A DNA stretch of 64,000 bases. Origin: Hydractinia symbiolongicarpus. Taxonomy: Eukaryota; Cnidaria; Hydrozoa; Anthoathecata; Hydractiniidae. The notes beneath the pieces were generated by a model. That model saw nothing but the letters and a program-made list of their open reading frames with translations, was not told where the DNA came from and did no database searches. The position numbers and the translations under genes were made by a program. The stretch spans positions 27,443,501 through 27,507,500 of the forward strand of contig NC_079881.1 of assembly GCF_029227915.1 (NCBI RefSeq). The letters run 5' to 3'. Below, in pieces: positions 23,337 to 36,933 of the stretch (positions are counted from its first letter, which is position 1; every line of letters begins with the position of its first letter).

Positions 23337-24904
23337 CCACTATACGGGACAAGCCCGGGATTTACGGGAAATCGCGGGTTTTCGTTTGCCGGCGATTAAA
23401 CCTCTTTCATTAGGCGTCTCATTAAAAATGAAAACATTTTTTAAAACTACGAGTCTCATACGTTCTAGTGGTGCAGAAATAATTGGAAAAATCGTTTAGG
23501 AAATCAGTTTACTCATTGGGTACTTTCTTTATATACATTCAACTATACGTGCCAAGCCCGGGATTTACGGGAAATCGCGGGTTTTCGTTTGCCGGCGATT
23601 AAACTTCTTTTACTGAGCGTCTCATCAAAAATGAAATCGTTTTTGAAAACTACAAGTCTCATGCGATTTAGTGGTGAAAAAATAATTTAAAAAATCGTTC
23701 AAAAATTGAGTTTACTCCCTGGGTACTTTCTTTGTATACTTTTGACTATACGGGCCAAGCCCGGGATTTACGGCAAATCGCGGGTTTTCGTTTGCCGGCG
23801 ATTAAACTTCTTTTATTCAGCGTCTCATCAAAAACGAAAACATTTTTAAAAACTACAAGTCTCATGCGATTTAGTGGTGAAAAGATAATTTAAAAAATCG
23901 TTCTGGAAATGAGTTTACTCACAGGGTACTTTCTTTGTATACATTCGACTATGCGGGACAAGCCCGGGATTTACGGGAAATCGCAGGTTTTCGTTTGCCG
24001 GCGATTAAACCTCTTTCATTAAGCGTCTCATTAAAAATGAAAACATTTTTGAGAACTACAAGTCTCATTCGTTCTAGTGGTGCAGATATAATTTGAAAAA
24101 TCGTTCGGGAAATCAGTTTACTCCTTGGGTACTTTCTTTATATACATTCAACTATACGGGCCAAGCCCGGGATTTACGGGAAATCGCGGGTTTTCGTTTG
24201 CCTGCGATTAAACTTCTTTTATTCAGCGTCTCATTAAAAATGGAAACAAGTTTAAAAACTACAAGTCTCATGCGTTTTAGTGGTGAAAAAATAATTTAAA
24301 AAATCGTTCGGGAAATGCGTTTACTCCCTGGGTACTTTCTTTTTATACTTTTGACTATACGGGCCAAGCCCGGGATTTACGGGAAATTGCGGGTTTTTGT
24401 TTGCCGGCGATTAAACTTCTTTTATTCAGCGTCTCATCAAAAATGAAAACATTTTTTAAAACTACAAGTCTTATGCGTTTTAGTGGTGAAAAAATAATTT
24501 AAAAAATCGTTCTGGAAATGAGTTTACTCACAGGGTACTTTCTTTGTATACAGTCGACTATGCGGGCCAAGCCCGGGATTTGCGGGAAATCGCGGGTTTT
24601 CGTTTGCCGGCGATTAAACCTCTTTCATCAAGGGTCTCATCAAAAATGAAAACATTTTTAAAAACTACAAGTCTCATGGGCTTTAGTGGTGAAATAATAA
24701 TTTAAAAAATCGTTCGGGAAATGAGTTTACTCACAGGGTACTTTCTTTATATACATTCCACTATACGGGACAAGCCCGGGATTTACGGGAAATCGCGGGT
24801 TTTGGTTTGCCGGCGATTAAACTTCTTTTACTGAGCGTCTCATCAAGAATGAAAACATTTTTGAAAACTACAAGTCTCATTCGTTCTAGTGGTGCAGAAA
24901 TAAT
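23337..24904 (+). repeat. E-F-A then a further C-F'-A-D run
   Basis: E (with an in-frame TAG, GTTTAGGAAATC), F, A (GTTCAAAAATTG), C, F' (ATGGAAACAAG), A, D (CAGTCGACTATG) and an E/F hybrid (CATCAAGAATG). It repeats the 5-mer theme with different neighbours. Confidence 0.6.
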
Positions 24905-26950
24905 TTGAAAAATCGTTCGGGAAATCAGTTTACTCCTTGGGTACTTTCTTTATATACATTCAACTATACCGGCCAAGCCCGGGATTTACGGGAAATCGCG
25001 GGTTTTCGTTTGCCGGCGATTAAACTTCTTTTATTCAGCGTCTCATCAAAAATGAAAACATGTTTGAAAACTACAAGTCTCATGCGTTTTAGTGGTGAAA
25101 ATATAATTTAAAAAATCGTTCGGGAAATGAGTTTACTCCCTGGGTACTTTCTTTTTATACTTTTGACTATACGGGCTAAGCCCGGGATTTACGGGTAATC
25201 GCGGGTTTTTGTTTGCCGGCAATTAAACTTCTTTTATTCAGCGTCTCATCAAAAATGAAATATTTTTGAAAACTACAAGTCTTATGCGTTTTAGTGGTGA
25301 AAAAATAATTTAAAAAATCGTTCTGGAAATGAGTTTACTCACAGGGTACTTTCTTTGTATACTTTTGACTATACGGGCCGAGTCTGGAATTTACGGGAAA
25401 TCGCAGGTTTTCGTTTGCCGGCGATTAAACTTCTTTTATTCAGCGTCTCATCAAAAATGAAAACATTTTTGAAAACTACAAGTCTCATGCGATTTAGTGG
25501 TGAAAGATAATTTAAAAAATCGTTCTGGAAATGAGTTTACTCACAGGGTACTTTCTTTGTATACATTCCACTATACGGGACAAGCCCGGGATTTACGGGA
25601 AATCGCGGGTTTTCGTTTGCCGGCAATTAAACCTCTTTCCTTAAGCGTCTCATTAAAAATGAAAATATTTTTGAAAACTACGAGTCTCATACGTTCTAGT
25701 GGTGCAGAAATAATTTGAAAAATCGTTCGGGAAATCAGTTTACTCCTTGGGTACTTTCTTTATATACATTCAACTATACGTGCCAAGACCGGGATTTACG
25801 GGAAATCGCGTGTTTTCGTTTGCCGGCGATTAAACTTCTTTTACTGAGCGTCTCATCAAAAATGAAAACATTTTTGAAAACTACAAGTCTCATGCGTTTT
25901 AGTGGTGAAAAAATAATTTAAAAAATTGTTCGGGAAATGAGTTTACTCCCTGTGTACTTTCTTTGTATACTTTTGACTATACGGGCCGAGTCTGAGATTT
26001 ACGGGAAATCCCAGGTTTTCGTTTGCCGGCGATTAAACTTCTTTTATTCAGCGTCTCATCAAAAATGAAAACATTTTTGAAAACTACAAGTCTCCTGCGA
26101 TTTAGTGGTGAAAAGATAATTTAAAAAATCGTTCTGGAAATGAGTTTACTCACATGGTACTTTCTTTGTATACATTCGACTATACGGGACAAGCCCGGGA
26201 TTTACGGGAAATCGCAGGTTTTCGTTTGCCGGCGATTAAACCTCTTTCATTAAGCGTCTCATTAAAAATGAAAACATTTTTGAGAACTACAAGTCTCATT
26301 CGTTCTAGTGGTGCAGAAATAATTTGAAAAATCGTTCGGGAAATCAGTTTACTCCTTGGATACTTTCTTTATATACATTCAACTATACCGGCCAAGCCCG
26401 GGATTTACGGGAAATCGCGGGTTTTCGTTTGCCGGCGATTAAACTTCTTTTATTCAGCGTCTCATCAAAAATGAAAACAAGTTTAAAAACTACAAGTCTC
26501 ATGCGTTTTAGTGGTGAAAAAATAATTTAAAAAATCGTTCGGGAAATGAGTTTACTCCCTGGGTACTTTCTTTTTATACTTTTGACTATACGGGCTAAGC
26601 CCGGGATTTACGGGAAATCGCGGGTTTTCGTTTGCCGGCGATTAAACTTCTTTTATTCAGCGTCTCATCAAAAATGAAATCGTTTTTCAAAACTACAAGT
26701 CTTATGCGTTTTAGTGGTGAAAAAATAATTTAAAAAATCGTTCGGAAAATGAGTTTACTCCCTGGGTACTTTCTTTGTATACTTTTGACTATACGGACCA
26801 AGCCCGGGATTTACGGGAAATCGCGGGTTTTCGTTTGCCGGCGATTAAACTTCTTTTAATCAGCGTCTCATCAAAAATGAAAACATTTTTGAAAACAACA
26901 AGTCTCATGGGCTTTAGTGGTTAAATAATAATTTAAAAAATCGTTCGGGA
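24905..26950 (+). repeat. Segment duplicated at 28151 (shift ~3246)
   Basis: F' with CTATACCGGCC, A with GGGCTAAGCCC and GGGTAATCGC, B with GTCTGGAATTT, E, F, B, C, F', A, A. The same order with the same rare markers starts at about 28151, 16 monomers downstream. Confidence 0.75.
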
Positions 26951-28150
26951 AATGAGTTTACTCCCTGGGTACTTTCTTTGTATACTTTTGACTATACGGG
27001 CCGAGTCTGGGATTTACGGGAAAGCGCAGGTTTTCGTTTGCCGGCGATTAAACTTCTTTTATTCAGCGTCTCATCAAAAACGAAAACATTTTTGAAAACT
27101 ACAAGTCTCATGCGATTTAGTGGTGAAAAGATAATTTAAAAAATCGTTCTGGAAATGAGTTTACTCACAGGTTACTTTCTTTGTATACATTCGACTATAC
27201 GGGACAAGCCCGGGATTTACGGGAAATCGCAGGTTTTCGTTTGCCGGCGATTAAACCTCTTTCATTAAGCGTCTCATTAAAAATGAAAACATTTTTGAGA
27301 ACTACAAGTCTCATTCGTTCTAGTGGTGCAGAAATAATTTGAAAAATCGTTCGGGAAATCAGTTTACTCCTTGGGTACTTTCTTTATATACATTCAACTA
27401 TACGGGCCAAGCCCGGGATTTACGGGAAATTGCGGGTTTTTGTTTGCCGGCGATTAAACTTCTTTTATTCAGCGTCTCATCAAAAATGAAAACATTTTTT
27501 ACAACTACAAGTCTTATGCGTTTTAGTGGTGAAAAAATAATTTAAAAAATCGTTCTGGAAATGAGTTTACTCACAGGGTACTTTCTTTGTATACATTCGA
27601 CTATGCGGGCCAAGCCCGGGATTTGCGGGAAATCGCGGGTTTTCGTTTGCCGGCGATTAAACCTCTTTCATCAAGGGTCTCATCAAAAATGAAAACATTT
27701 TTAAAAACTACAAGTCTCATGGGATTTAGTGGTGAAATAATAATTTAAAAAATCGTTCGGGAAATGACTTTACTCCCTGGGTACTTTCTTTGTATACTTT
27801 TGGCTATACGGGCCGAGTCTGGGATTTACGGGAAATCGCAGGTTTTCGTTTGCCGGCGATTAAACTTCTTTTATTCAGCGTCTCATCAAAAATGAAAACA
27901 TTTTTGAAAACTACAAGTCTTATGCGATTTAGTGGTAAAAAGATAATTTAAAAAATCGTTCTGGAAATGAGTTTACTCACAGGGTACTTTCTTTATATAC
28001 ATTCCACTATACGGGACAAGCCCGGGATTTACGGGAAATCGCGGGTTTTGGTTTGCCGGCGATTAAACTTCTTTTACTGAGCGTCTCATCAAGAATGAAA
28101 ACATTTTTGAAAACTACAAGTCTCATTCGTTCTAGTGGTGCAGAAATAAT
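26951..28150 (+). repeat. B-C-F'-D-B-E/F bridge
   Basis: Begins with the GGGAAAGCGCAGG B copy shared with 17046, then C, an F'/A hybrid (TTTTTTACAACTAC), D, B (TTGGCTATAC) and an E/F hybrid with CATCAAGAATG as at 24.85 kb. Confidence 0.6.
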
Positions 28151-30190
28151 TTGAAAAATTGTTCGGGAAATCAGTTTACTCCTTGGGTACTTTCTTTATA
28201 TACATTCAACTATACCGGCCAAGCCCGGGATTTACGGGAAATCGCGGGTTTTCGTTTGCCGGCGATTAAACTTCTTTTATTCAGCGTCTCATCAAAAATG
28301 AAAACATTTTTGAAAACTACAAGTCTCATGCGTTTTAGTGGTGAAAATATAATTTAAAAAATCGTTCGGGAAATGAGTTTACTCCCTGGGTACTTTCTTT
28401 TTATACTTTTGACTATACGGGCTAAGCCCGGGATTTACGGGTAATCGCGGGTTTTCGTTTGCCGGCGATTAAACTTCTTTTATTCAGCGTCTCATCAAAA
28501 ATGAAATATTTTTGAAAACTACAAGTCTTATGCGTTTTAGTGGTGAAAAAATAATTTAAAAAATCGTTCTGGAAATGAGTTTACTCACAGGGTACTTTCT
28601 TTGTATACTTTTGACTATACGGGCCGAGTCTGGAATTTACGGGAAATCGCAGGTTTTCGTTTGCCGGCGATTAAACTTCTTTTATTCAGCGTCTCATCAA
28701 AAATGAAAACATTTTTGAAAACTACAAGTCTCATGCGATTTAGTGGTGAAAAGATAATTTAAAAAATCGTTCTGGAAATGAGTTTACTCACAGGGTACTT
28801 TCTTTGTATACATTCCACTATACGGGACAAGCCCGGGATTTACGGGAAATCGCGGGTTTTCGTTTGCCGGCAATTAAACCTCTTTCATTAAGCGTCTCAT
28901 TAAAAATGAAAACATTTTTGAAAACTACGAGTCTCATACGTTCTAGTGGTGCAGAAATAATTGGAAAAATCGTTCGGCAAATCAGTTTACTCATTGGGTA
29001 CTTTCTTTATATACATTCAACTATACGTGCCAAGCCCGGGATTTACGGGAAATCGCGGGTTTTCGTTTGCCGGCGATTAAACTTCTTTTACTGAGCGTCT
29101 CATCAAAAATGAAAACATTTTTGAAAACTACAAGTCTCATGCGTTTTAGTGGTGAAAAAATAATTTAAAAAATCGTTCGGGAAATGAGTTTACTCCCTGT
29201 GTACTTTCTTTGTATACTTTTGACTATACGGGCCGAGTCTGAGATTTACGGGAAATCGCAGGTTTTCGTTTGCCGGCGATTAAACTTCTTTTATTCAGCG
29301 TCTCATCAAAAATGAAAACATTTTTGAAAACTACAAGTCTCATGCGATTTAGTGGTGAAAAGATAATTTAAAAAATCGTTCTGGAAATGAGTTTACTCAC
29401 AGGGTACTTTCTTTGTATACATTCGACTATACGGGAGAAGCCCGGGATTTACGGGAAATCGCAGGTTTTCGTTTGCCGGCGATTAAACCTCTTTCATTAA
29501 GCGTCTCATTAAAAATGAAAACATTTTTGAGAACTACAAGTCTCATTCGTTCTAGTGGTGCAGAAATAATTGGAAAAATCGTTCGGGAAATCAGTTTACT
29601 CCTTGGGTACTTTCTTTATATACATTCAACTATACCGGCCAAGCCCGGGATTTACGGGAAATCGCGGGTTTTCGTTTGCCGGCGATTAAACTTCTTTTAT
29701 TCAGCGTCTCATCAAAAATGAAAACAAGTTTAAAAACTACAAGTCTCATGCGTTTTAGTGGTGAAAAAATAATTTAAAAAATCGTTCGGGAAATGAGTTT
29801 ACTCCCTGGGTACTTTCTTTTTATACTTTTGACTATACGGGCTAAGCCCGGGATTTACGGGAAATCGCGGGTTTTTGTTTGCCGGCGATTAAACTTCTTT
29901 TATTCAGCGTCTCATCAAAAATGAAATCGTTTTTGAAAAGTACAAGTCTTATGCGTTTTAGTGGTGAAAAAATAATTTAAAAAATCGTTCGGAAAATGAG
30001 TTTACTCCCTGGGTACTTTCTTTGTATACTTTTGACTATACGGGCCAAGCCCGGGATTTACGGGAAATCGCGGGTTTTCGTTTGCCGGCGATTAAACTTC
30101 TTTTAATCAGCGTCTCATCAAAAATGAAAACATTTTTGAAAACTACAAGTCTCATGGGCTTTAGTGGTTAAATAATAATTTAAAAAATCG
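28151..30190 (+). repeat. Second copy of 24905-26950
   Basis: Same monomer order and markers (CTATACCGGCC, GGGTAATCGC, GTCTGGAATTT, GGGCTAAGCCC). C anchors lie at 26178 and 29425 (3247 bp apart), so one base differs in length across the block. Some E and C tails here read AATTGG in place of AATTTG. Confidence 0.75.
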
Positions 30191-30439
30191 TTCGGGAAAT
30201 GAGTTTACTCCCTGGGTACTTTCTTTGTATACTTTTGACTATACAGGCCGAGTCTGGGATTTACGGGAAATCGCAGGTTTTCGTTTGCCGGCGATTAAAC
30301 TTCTTTTATTCAGCGTCTCATCAAAAATGAAAACATTTTTGAAAACTACAAGTCTCATGCGATTTAGTGGTGAAAAGATAATTTAAAAAATCGTTCTGAG
30401 AATGAGTTTACTCACAGGGTACTTTCTTTGTATACATTC
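30191..30439 (+). repeat. B monomer leading into the trimer
   Basis: A B copy with CTATACAGGCCGAG. Its tail contains TTCTGAGAATGAG, which is the marker carried by both trimer copies downstream. Confidence 0.6.
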
Positions 30440-31657
30440 GACTATACGGGACAAGCCCGGGATTTACGGGAAATCGCAGGTTTTCGTTTGCCGGCGATTA
30501 AACCTCTTTCATTAAGCGTCTCATTAAAAATGAAAACATTTTTGAGAACTACAAGTCTCATTCGTTCTAGTGGTGCAGAAATAATTTGAAAAATCGTTCG
30601 GGAAATCAGTTTACTCCTTGGGTACTTTCTTTATATACATTCAACTATACGGGCCAAGCCCGGGATTTACGGGAAATCGCGGGTTTTCGTTTGCCGGCGA
30701 TTAAACTTCTTTTATTCAGCGTCTCATCAAAAATGAAAACAAGTTCAAAAACTACAAGTCTCATGCGTTTTAGTGGTGAAAAAATAATTTAAAAAATCGT
30801 TCGGGAAATGAGTTTACTCCCTGGGTACTTTCTTTTTATACTTTTGACTATACGGGCCAAGCCCGGGATTTACGGGAAATCGCGGGTTTTCGTTTGTCGG
30901 CGATTAAACTTCTTTTATTCAGCGTCTCATCAAAAATGAAAACATTTTTGAAAACTACAAGTCTCATGCGATTTAGTGGTGAAAAGATAATTTAAAAAAT
31001 CGTTCTGAGAATGAGTTTACTCACAGGGTACTTTCTTTGTATACATTCGACTATACGGGACAAGCCCGGGATTTACGGGAAATCGCAGGTTTTCGTTTGC
31101 CGGCGATTAAACCTCTTTCATTAAGCGTCTCATTAAAAATGAAAACATTTTTGAGAACTACAAGTCTCATTCGTTCTAGTGGTGCAGAAATAATTTGAAA
31201 AATCGTTCGGGAAATCAGTTTACTCCTTGGGTACTTTCTTTATATACATTCAACTATACGGGCCAAGCCCGGGATTTACGGGAAATCGCGGGTTTTCGTT
31301 TGCCGGCGATTAAACTTCTTTTATTCAGCGTCTCATCAAAAATGAAAACAAGTTCAAAAACTACAAGTCTCATGCGTTTTAGTGGTGAAAAAATAATTTA
31401 AAAAATCGTTCGGGAAATGAGTTTACTCCCTGGGTACTTTCTTTTTATACTTTTGACTATACGGGCCAAGCCCGGGATTTACGGGAAATCGCGGGTTTTC
31501 GTTTGTCGGCGATTAAACTTCTTTTATTCAGCGTCTCATCAAAAATGAAAACATTTTTAAAAACTACGAGTCTCATACGTTTTAGTGGTGCAGAAATAAT
31601 TGGAAAAATCGTTCGGGAAATCAGTTTACTCATTGGGTACTTTCTTTATATACATTC
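30440..31657 (+). repeat. Near-identical trimer C-F'-A x2 (609 bp)
   Basis: C 30440, F' 30643 (AACAAGTTCAAAAAC), A 30846 (GTTTGTCGGCG), then C 31049, F' 31252, A 31455 with the same private markers. By eye I see no difference between the copies until about 31560, where the second A continues into an E-type tail. This looks very recent. Confidence 0.88.
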
Positions 31658-32266
31658 AACTATACGTGCCAAGCCCGGGATTTACGGGAAATCGCGGGTT
31701 TTCGTTTGCCGGCGATTAAACTTCTTTTACTGAGCGTCTCATCAAAAATGAAAACATTTTTGAAAACTACAAGTCTCATGCGTTTTAGTGTTGAAAAAAT
31801 AATTTAAAAACTCGTTCGGGAAATGAGTTTACTCCCTGGGTACTTTCTTTTTATACTTTTGACTATACGGGCCAAGCCCGGGATTTACGGGAAATCGCGG
31901 GTTTTCGTTTGTCGGCGATTAAACTTCTTTTATTCAGCGTCTCATCAAAAATGAAAACATTTTTGAAAACTACGAGTCTCATACGTTTTAGTGGTGCAGA
32001 AATAATTGGAAAAATCGTTCGGGAAATCAGTTTACTCATTGGGTACTTTCTTTATATACATTCAACTATACGTGCCAAGCCCGGGATTTACGGGAAATCG
32101 CGGGTTTTCGTTTGCCGGCGATTAAACTTCTTTTACTGAGCGTCTCATCAAAAATGAAAACATTTTTGAAAACTACAAGTCTCATGCGTTTTAGTGTTGA
32201 AAAAATAATTTAAAAAATCGTTCGGGAAATGAGTTTACTCCCTGTGTACTTTCTTTGTATACATTT
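31455..32266 (+). repeat. Tandem dimer A/E hybrid - F (406 bp) x2
   Basis: The A monomer with GTTTGTCGGCG and an E-type tail (CATACGTTTTAGTGG) plus an F monomer with AGTGTTGAAAA occurs at 31455 and again at 31861. It overlaps the end of the trimer, so the same A copy took part in two successive local amplifications. Confidence 0.85.
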
Positions 32267-33483
32267 GACTACACGGGCCAAGCCCGGGATTTACGGGAAA
32301 TGGCGGGTTTTCGTTTGCCGACGATTAAACTTCTTTTAATCAGCGTCTCATCAAAAATGAAAACATTTTTAAAAACTACAAGTCTCATGGGCTTTAGTGG
32401 TTAAATAATAATTTAAAAAATCGTTCGGGAAATGAGTTTACTCCCTGGGTACTTTTTTGTATACATTTGACTACACGGGCCAAGCCCGGGATTTACGGGA
32501 AATGGCGGGTTTTCGTTTGCCGGCGATTAAAGTTCTTTTATTCAGCGTCTTATCAAAAATGAAAACATTTTTGAAAACTACAAGTCTCATGCGATTTAGT
32601 GGTGAAAAGTTTATATTAAAAAATCGTTCTGGAAATGAGTTTACTCACAGGGTACTTTCTTTGTATACATTCGACTATACGGGACAAGCCCGGGATTTAC
32701 GGGAAATTGCAGGTTTTCGTTTGCCGGCGATTAAACCTCTTTCATTAAGCGTCTCATTAAAATTGAAAACATTTTTGAGAACTACAAGTCTCATTCGTTC
32801 TAGTGGTGCAGAAATAATTTGAAAAATCGTTCGGGAAATCAGTTTACTCCTTGGGTACTTTCTTAATATACATTCAACTATACCGGTCAAGCCCGGGATT
32901 TACGGGAAATCGCGGGTTTCCGTTTGCCGGCGATTAAACTTCTTTTAATCAGCGTCTCATCAAAAATGAAAACAAGTTTAAAAACTACAAGTCTCATGCG
33001 TTTTAGTGGTGAAAAAATAATTTAAAAAATCGTTCGGGAAATGAGTTTACTCCCTGGGTACTTTCTTTTTATACTTTTGACTATACGGGCTAAGCTCGGG
33101 ATTTACGGGAAATCGCGGGTTTTCGTTTGCCGGCGATTAAACTTCTTTTATTTAGCGTCTCTTCAAAAATGAAATATTTTTGAAAACTACAAGTCTTATG
33201 CGTTTTAGTGGTGAAAAAATAATTTAAAAAATCGTTCTGGAAATGAGTTTACTCACAGGGTACTTTCTTTTTATACTTTTGACTATACGGGCCGAGTCTG
33301 GAATTTACGGGAAATCGCAGGTTTTCGTTTGCCGGCGATTAAACTTCTTTTATTCAGCGTCTCATCAAAAATGAAAACATTTTTGAAAACTACAAGTCTC
33401 ATGCGATTTAGTGGTGAAAAGATAATTTAAAAAATCGTTCTGGAAATGAGTTTACTCACAGGGTACTTTCTTTGTATACATTC
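32267..33483 (+). repeat. G-G/B-C-F'-A-B block, copied at 38.96 kb
   Basis: From about 31861 to 33165 this matches 38558-39850 at 6697 bp (C anchors 32673 and 39370). A C copy with ATTAAAATTG and an F' copy with GGGTTTCCG are shared. A small rearrangement (GAAAAGTTTATATTAAAAAATC) near 32605 is not in the other copy. Confidence 0.75.
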
Positions 33484-34701
33484 CACTATACGGGACAAGC
33501 CCGGGATTTACGGAAAATCGCGGGTTTTCGTTTGCCGGCGATTAAACCTCTTTCATTAAGCGTCTCATTAAAAATGAAAACATTTTTGAAAACTACGAGT
33601 CTCATACGTTCTAGTGGTGCAGAAGTAATTGGAAAAATCGTTCGGGAAATCAGTTTACTCATTGGGTACTTTCTTTATATACATTCAACTATACGTGCCA
33701 AGCCCGGGATTTACGGGAAATCGCGGGTTTTCGTTTGCCGGCGATTAAACTTCTTTTACGGAGCGTCTCATCAAAAATGAAAACATTTTTGAAAACTACA
33801 AGTCTCATGCGTTTTAGTGGTGAAAAAATAATTTAAAAAATCGTTCGGGAAATGAGTTTACTCCCTGTGTACTTTCTTTGTATACTTTTGACTATACGGG
33901 CCGAGTCTGGGATTTACGGGAAATCGCAGGTTTTCGTTTGCCGGCGATTAAACTTCTTTTATTCAGCGTCTCATCAAAAATGAAAACATTTTTGAAAACT
34001 ACAAGTCTCATGCGATTTAGTGGTGAAAAGATAATTTAAAAAATCGTTCTGGAAATGAGTTTACTCACAGGGTACTTTCTTTGTATACATTCCACTATAC
34101 GGGACAAGCCCGGGATTTACGGGAAATCGCGGGTTTTTGTTTGCCGGCGATTAAACCTCTTTCATTAAGCGTCTCGTTAAAAATGAAAACATTTTTGAAA
34201 ACTACGAGTCTCATACGTTCTAGTGGTGCAGAAATAATTGGAAAAATCGTTCGGGAAATCAGTTTACTCATTGGGTACTTTCTTTATATACATTCAACTA
34301 TACGTGCCAAGCCCGGGATTTACGGGAAATCGCAGGTTTTCGTTTGCCGGCGATTAAACTTCCTTTACTGAGCGTCTCATCAAAAATGAAAACATTTTTG
34401 AAAACTACAAGTCTCATGCGTTCTAGTGGTGAAAAAATAATTTAAAAAATCGTTCGGGAAATGAGTTTACTCCCTGTGTACTTTCTTTGTATACTTTTGA
34501 CTATACGGGCCGAGTCTGGGATTTACTGGAAATCTCAGGTTTTCGTTTGCCGGCGATTAAACTTCTTTTATTCAGCGTCTCATCAAAAATGAAAACATTT
34601 TTGAAAACTACAAGTCTCATGCGATTTAGTGGTGAAAAAATAATTTAAAAAATCGTTCTGGAAATGAGTTTACTCACAGGGTACTTTCTTTATATACATT
34701 C
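33484..34701 (+). repeat. E-F-B trimer x2 (609 bp)
   Basis: E 33484, F 33687, B 33890; E 34093, F 34296, B 34499. The E tails read AATTGGAAAAATC, removing the stop codon seen in other tails and producing longer chance reading frames over two monomers. Confidence 0.8.
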
Positions 34702-36933
34702 CACTATACGGGACAAGCCCGGGATTTACGGGAAATCGCGGGTTTTCGTTTGCCGGCGATTAAACCTCTTTCATTAAGCGTCTCATTAAAAATGAAAACA
34801 TTTTTGAGAATTACAAGTCTCATTCGTTCTAGTGGTGCAGAAATAATTGGAAAAATCGTTCGGGAAATCAGTTTACTCATTGGGTACTTTCTTTATATAC
34901 ATTCAACTATGCGTGCCAAGCCCGGGATTTACGGAAAATCGCGGGTTTTCGTTTGTCGGCGATTAAACTTCTTTTACTGAGCGTCTCATCAAGAATGAAA
35001 ACATTTTTGAAAACTACAAGTCTCATGCGTTTTAGTGGTGAAAAAATAATTTAAAAAATCGTTCGGGAAATGAGTTTACTCCCTGTGTACTTTCTTTGTA
35101 TACATTTGACTACACGGGCCAAGCCCGGGATTTACGGGAAATGGCGGGTTTTTGTTTGCCGGCGATTAAACTTCTTTTAATCAGCGTCTCATCAAAAATG
35201 AAAACATTTTTAAAAACTACAAGTCTCATGGGCTTTAGTGGTTAAATAATAATTTAAAAAATCGTTCGGGAAATGAGTTTACTCCCTGGGTACTTTCTTT
35301 GTATAATTTTGACTATACGGGCCGAGTTTGGGATTTACGGGAAATCGCAGGTTTTCGTTTGCCGGCGATTAAACTTCTTTTATTCAGCGTCTCGTCAAAA
35401 ATGAAAACATTTTTGAAAACTACGAGTCTCATACGTTCTAGTGGTGCAGAAATAATTGGAAAAATCGTTCGGGAAATCAGTTTACTCATTGGGTACTTTC
35501 TTTATATACATTCAACTATACGTGCCAAGCACGGGATTTACGGGAAATCGCGGGTTTTCGTTTGCTGGCGATTAAACTTCTTTTACTGAGCGTCTCATCA
35601 AAAATGAAAACTTTTTTGAAAACTACAAGTCTCATGCGTTTTAGTGGTGAAAAAATAATTTAAAAAATCGTTCGGGAAATGAGTTTACTCCCTGTGTACT
35701 TTCTTTGTATACTTTTGACTATACGGGCCGAGTCTGGGATTTACGGGAAATCGCAGGTTTTCGTTTGCCGGCGATTAAACTTCTTTTATTCAGCGTCTCA
35801 ACAAAAATGAAAACATTTTTGAAAACTACAAGTCTCATGCGATTTAGTGGTGAAAAGATAATTTAAAAAATCGTTCTGGAAATGAGTTTACTCACAGGGT
35901 ACTTTCTTTATATACATTCCACTATACGGGACAAGCCCGGGATTTACGGGAAATCGCGGGTTTTCGTTTGCCGGCAATTAAACCTCTTTCATTAAGCGTC
36001 TCATTAAAAATGAAAACATTTTTGAGAACTACAAGTCTCATTCGTTCTAGTGGTGCAGAAATAATTGGAAAAATCGTTCGGGAAATCAGTTTACTCCCTG
36101 TGTACTTTCTTTGTATACATTTGACTACACGGGCCAAGCCCGGGATTTACGGGAAATGGCGGGTTTTTGTTTGCCGGCGATTAAACTTCTTTTAATCAGC
36201 GTCTCATCAAAAATGAAAACATTTTTAAAAACTACAAGTCTCATGGGCTTTAGTGGTTAAATAATGATTTAAAAAATCGTTCGGGAAATGAGTTTACTCC
36301 CTGGGTACTTTCTTTATATACATTCAACTATACGGGCCAAGCCCGGGATTTACGGGAAATCGCGGGTTTTCGTTTGCCGGCGATTAAACCTCTTTCATTA
36401 AGCGTCTCATTAAAAATGAAAACATTTTTGAGAACTACAAGTCTCATTCGTTCTAGTGGTGCAGAAATAATTGGAAAAATCGTTCGGGAAATGAGTTTAC
36501 TCATTGGGTACTTTCTTTATATACATCAACTATACGTGCCAAGCCCGGGATTTACGGAAAATCGCGGGTTTTCGTTTGCCGGCGATTAAACTTCTTTTAC
36601 TGAGCGTCTCATCAAGAATGAAAACATTTTTGAAAACTACAAGTCTCATGCGTTTTAGTGGTGAAAAAATAATTTAAAAAATCGTTCGGGAAATGAGTTT
36701 ACTCCCTGTGTACTTTCTTTGTATACATTTGACTACACGGGCCAAGCCCGGGATTTACGGGAAATGGCGGGTTTTTGTTTGCCGGCGATTAAACTTCTTT
36801 TAATCAGCGTCTCATCAAAAATGAAAACATTTTTAAAAACTACAAGTCTCATGGGCTTTAGTGGTTAAATAATGATTTAAAAAATCGTTCGGGAAATGAG
36901 TTTACTCCCTGGGTACTTTCTTTGTATAATTTT
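34702..36933 (+). repeat. E-F-G-H-F-B-E-G-F'-F-G block
   Basis: First region rich in G (ATTTGACTACACGGG, with GGGTTTTTG) and H (GTATAATTTTGAC). The run H 35311, F 35514 (AAGCACGGG), B 35717 (CTCAACAAAAATG), E 35920 recurs at 49713-50524 at a shift of 14402 bp. One F copy near 36526 lacks a T (ATACATCAAC). Confidence 0.75.

Noticed and set aside
32457-32822. 121-codon open frame
   Set aside because: Spans two monomers because of a local change (GTTTATATTAAAAA) that removes the usual stop. There is no sign of selection on the protein.
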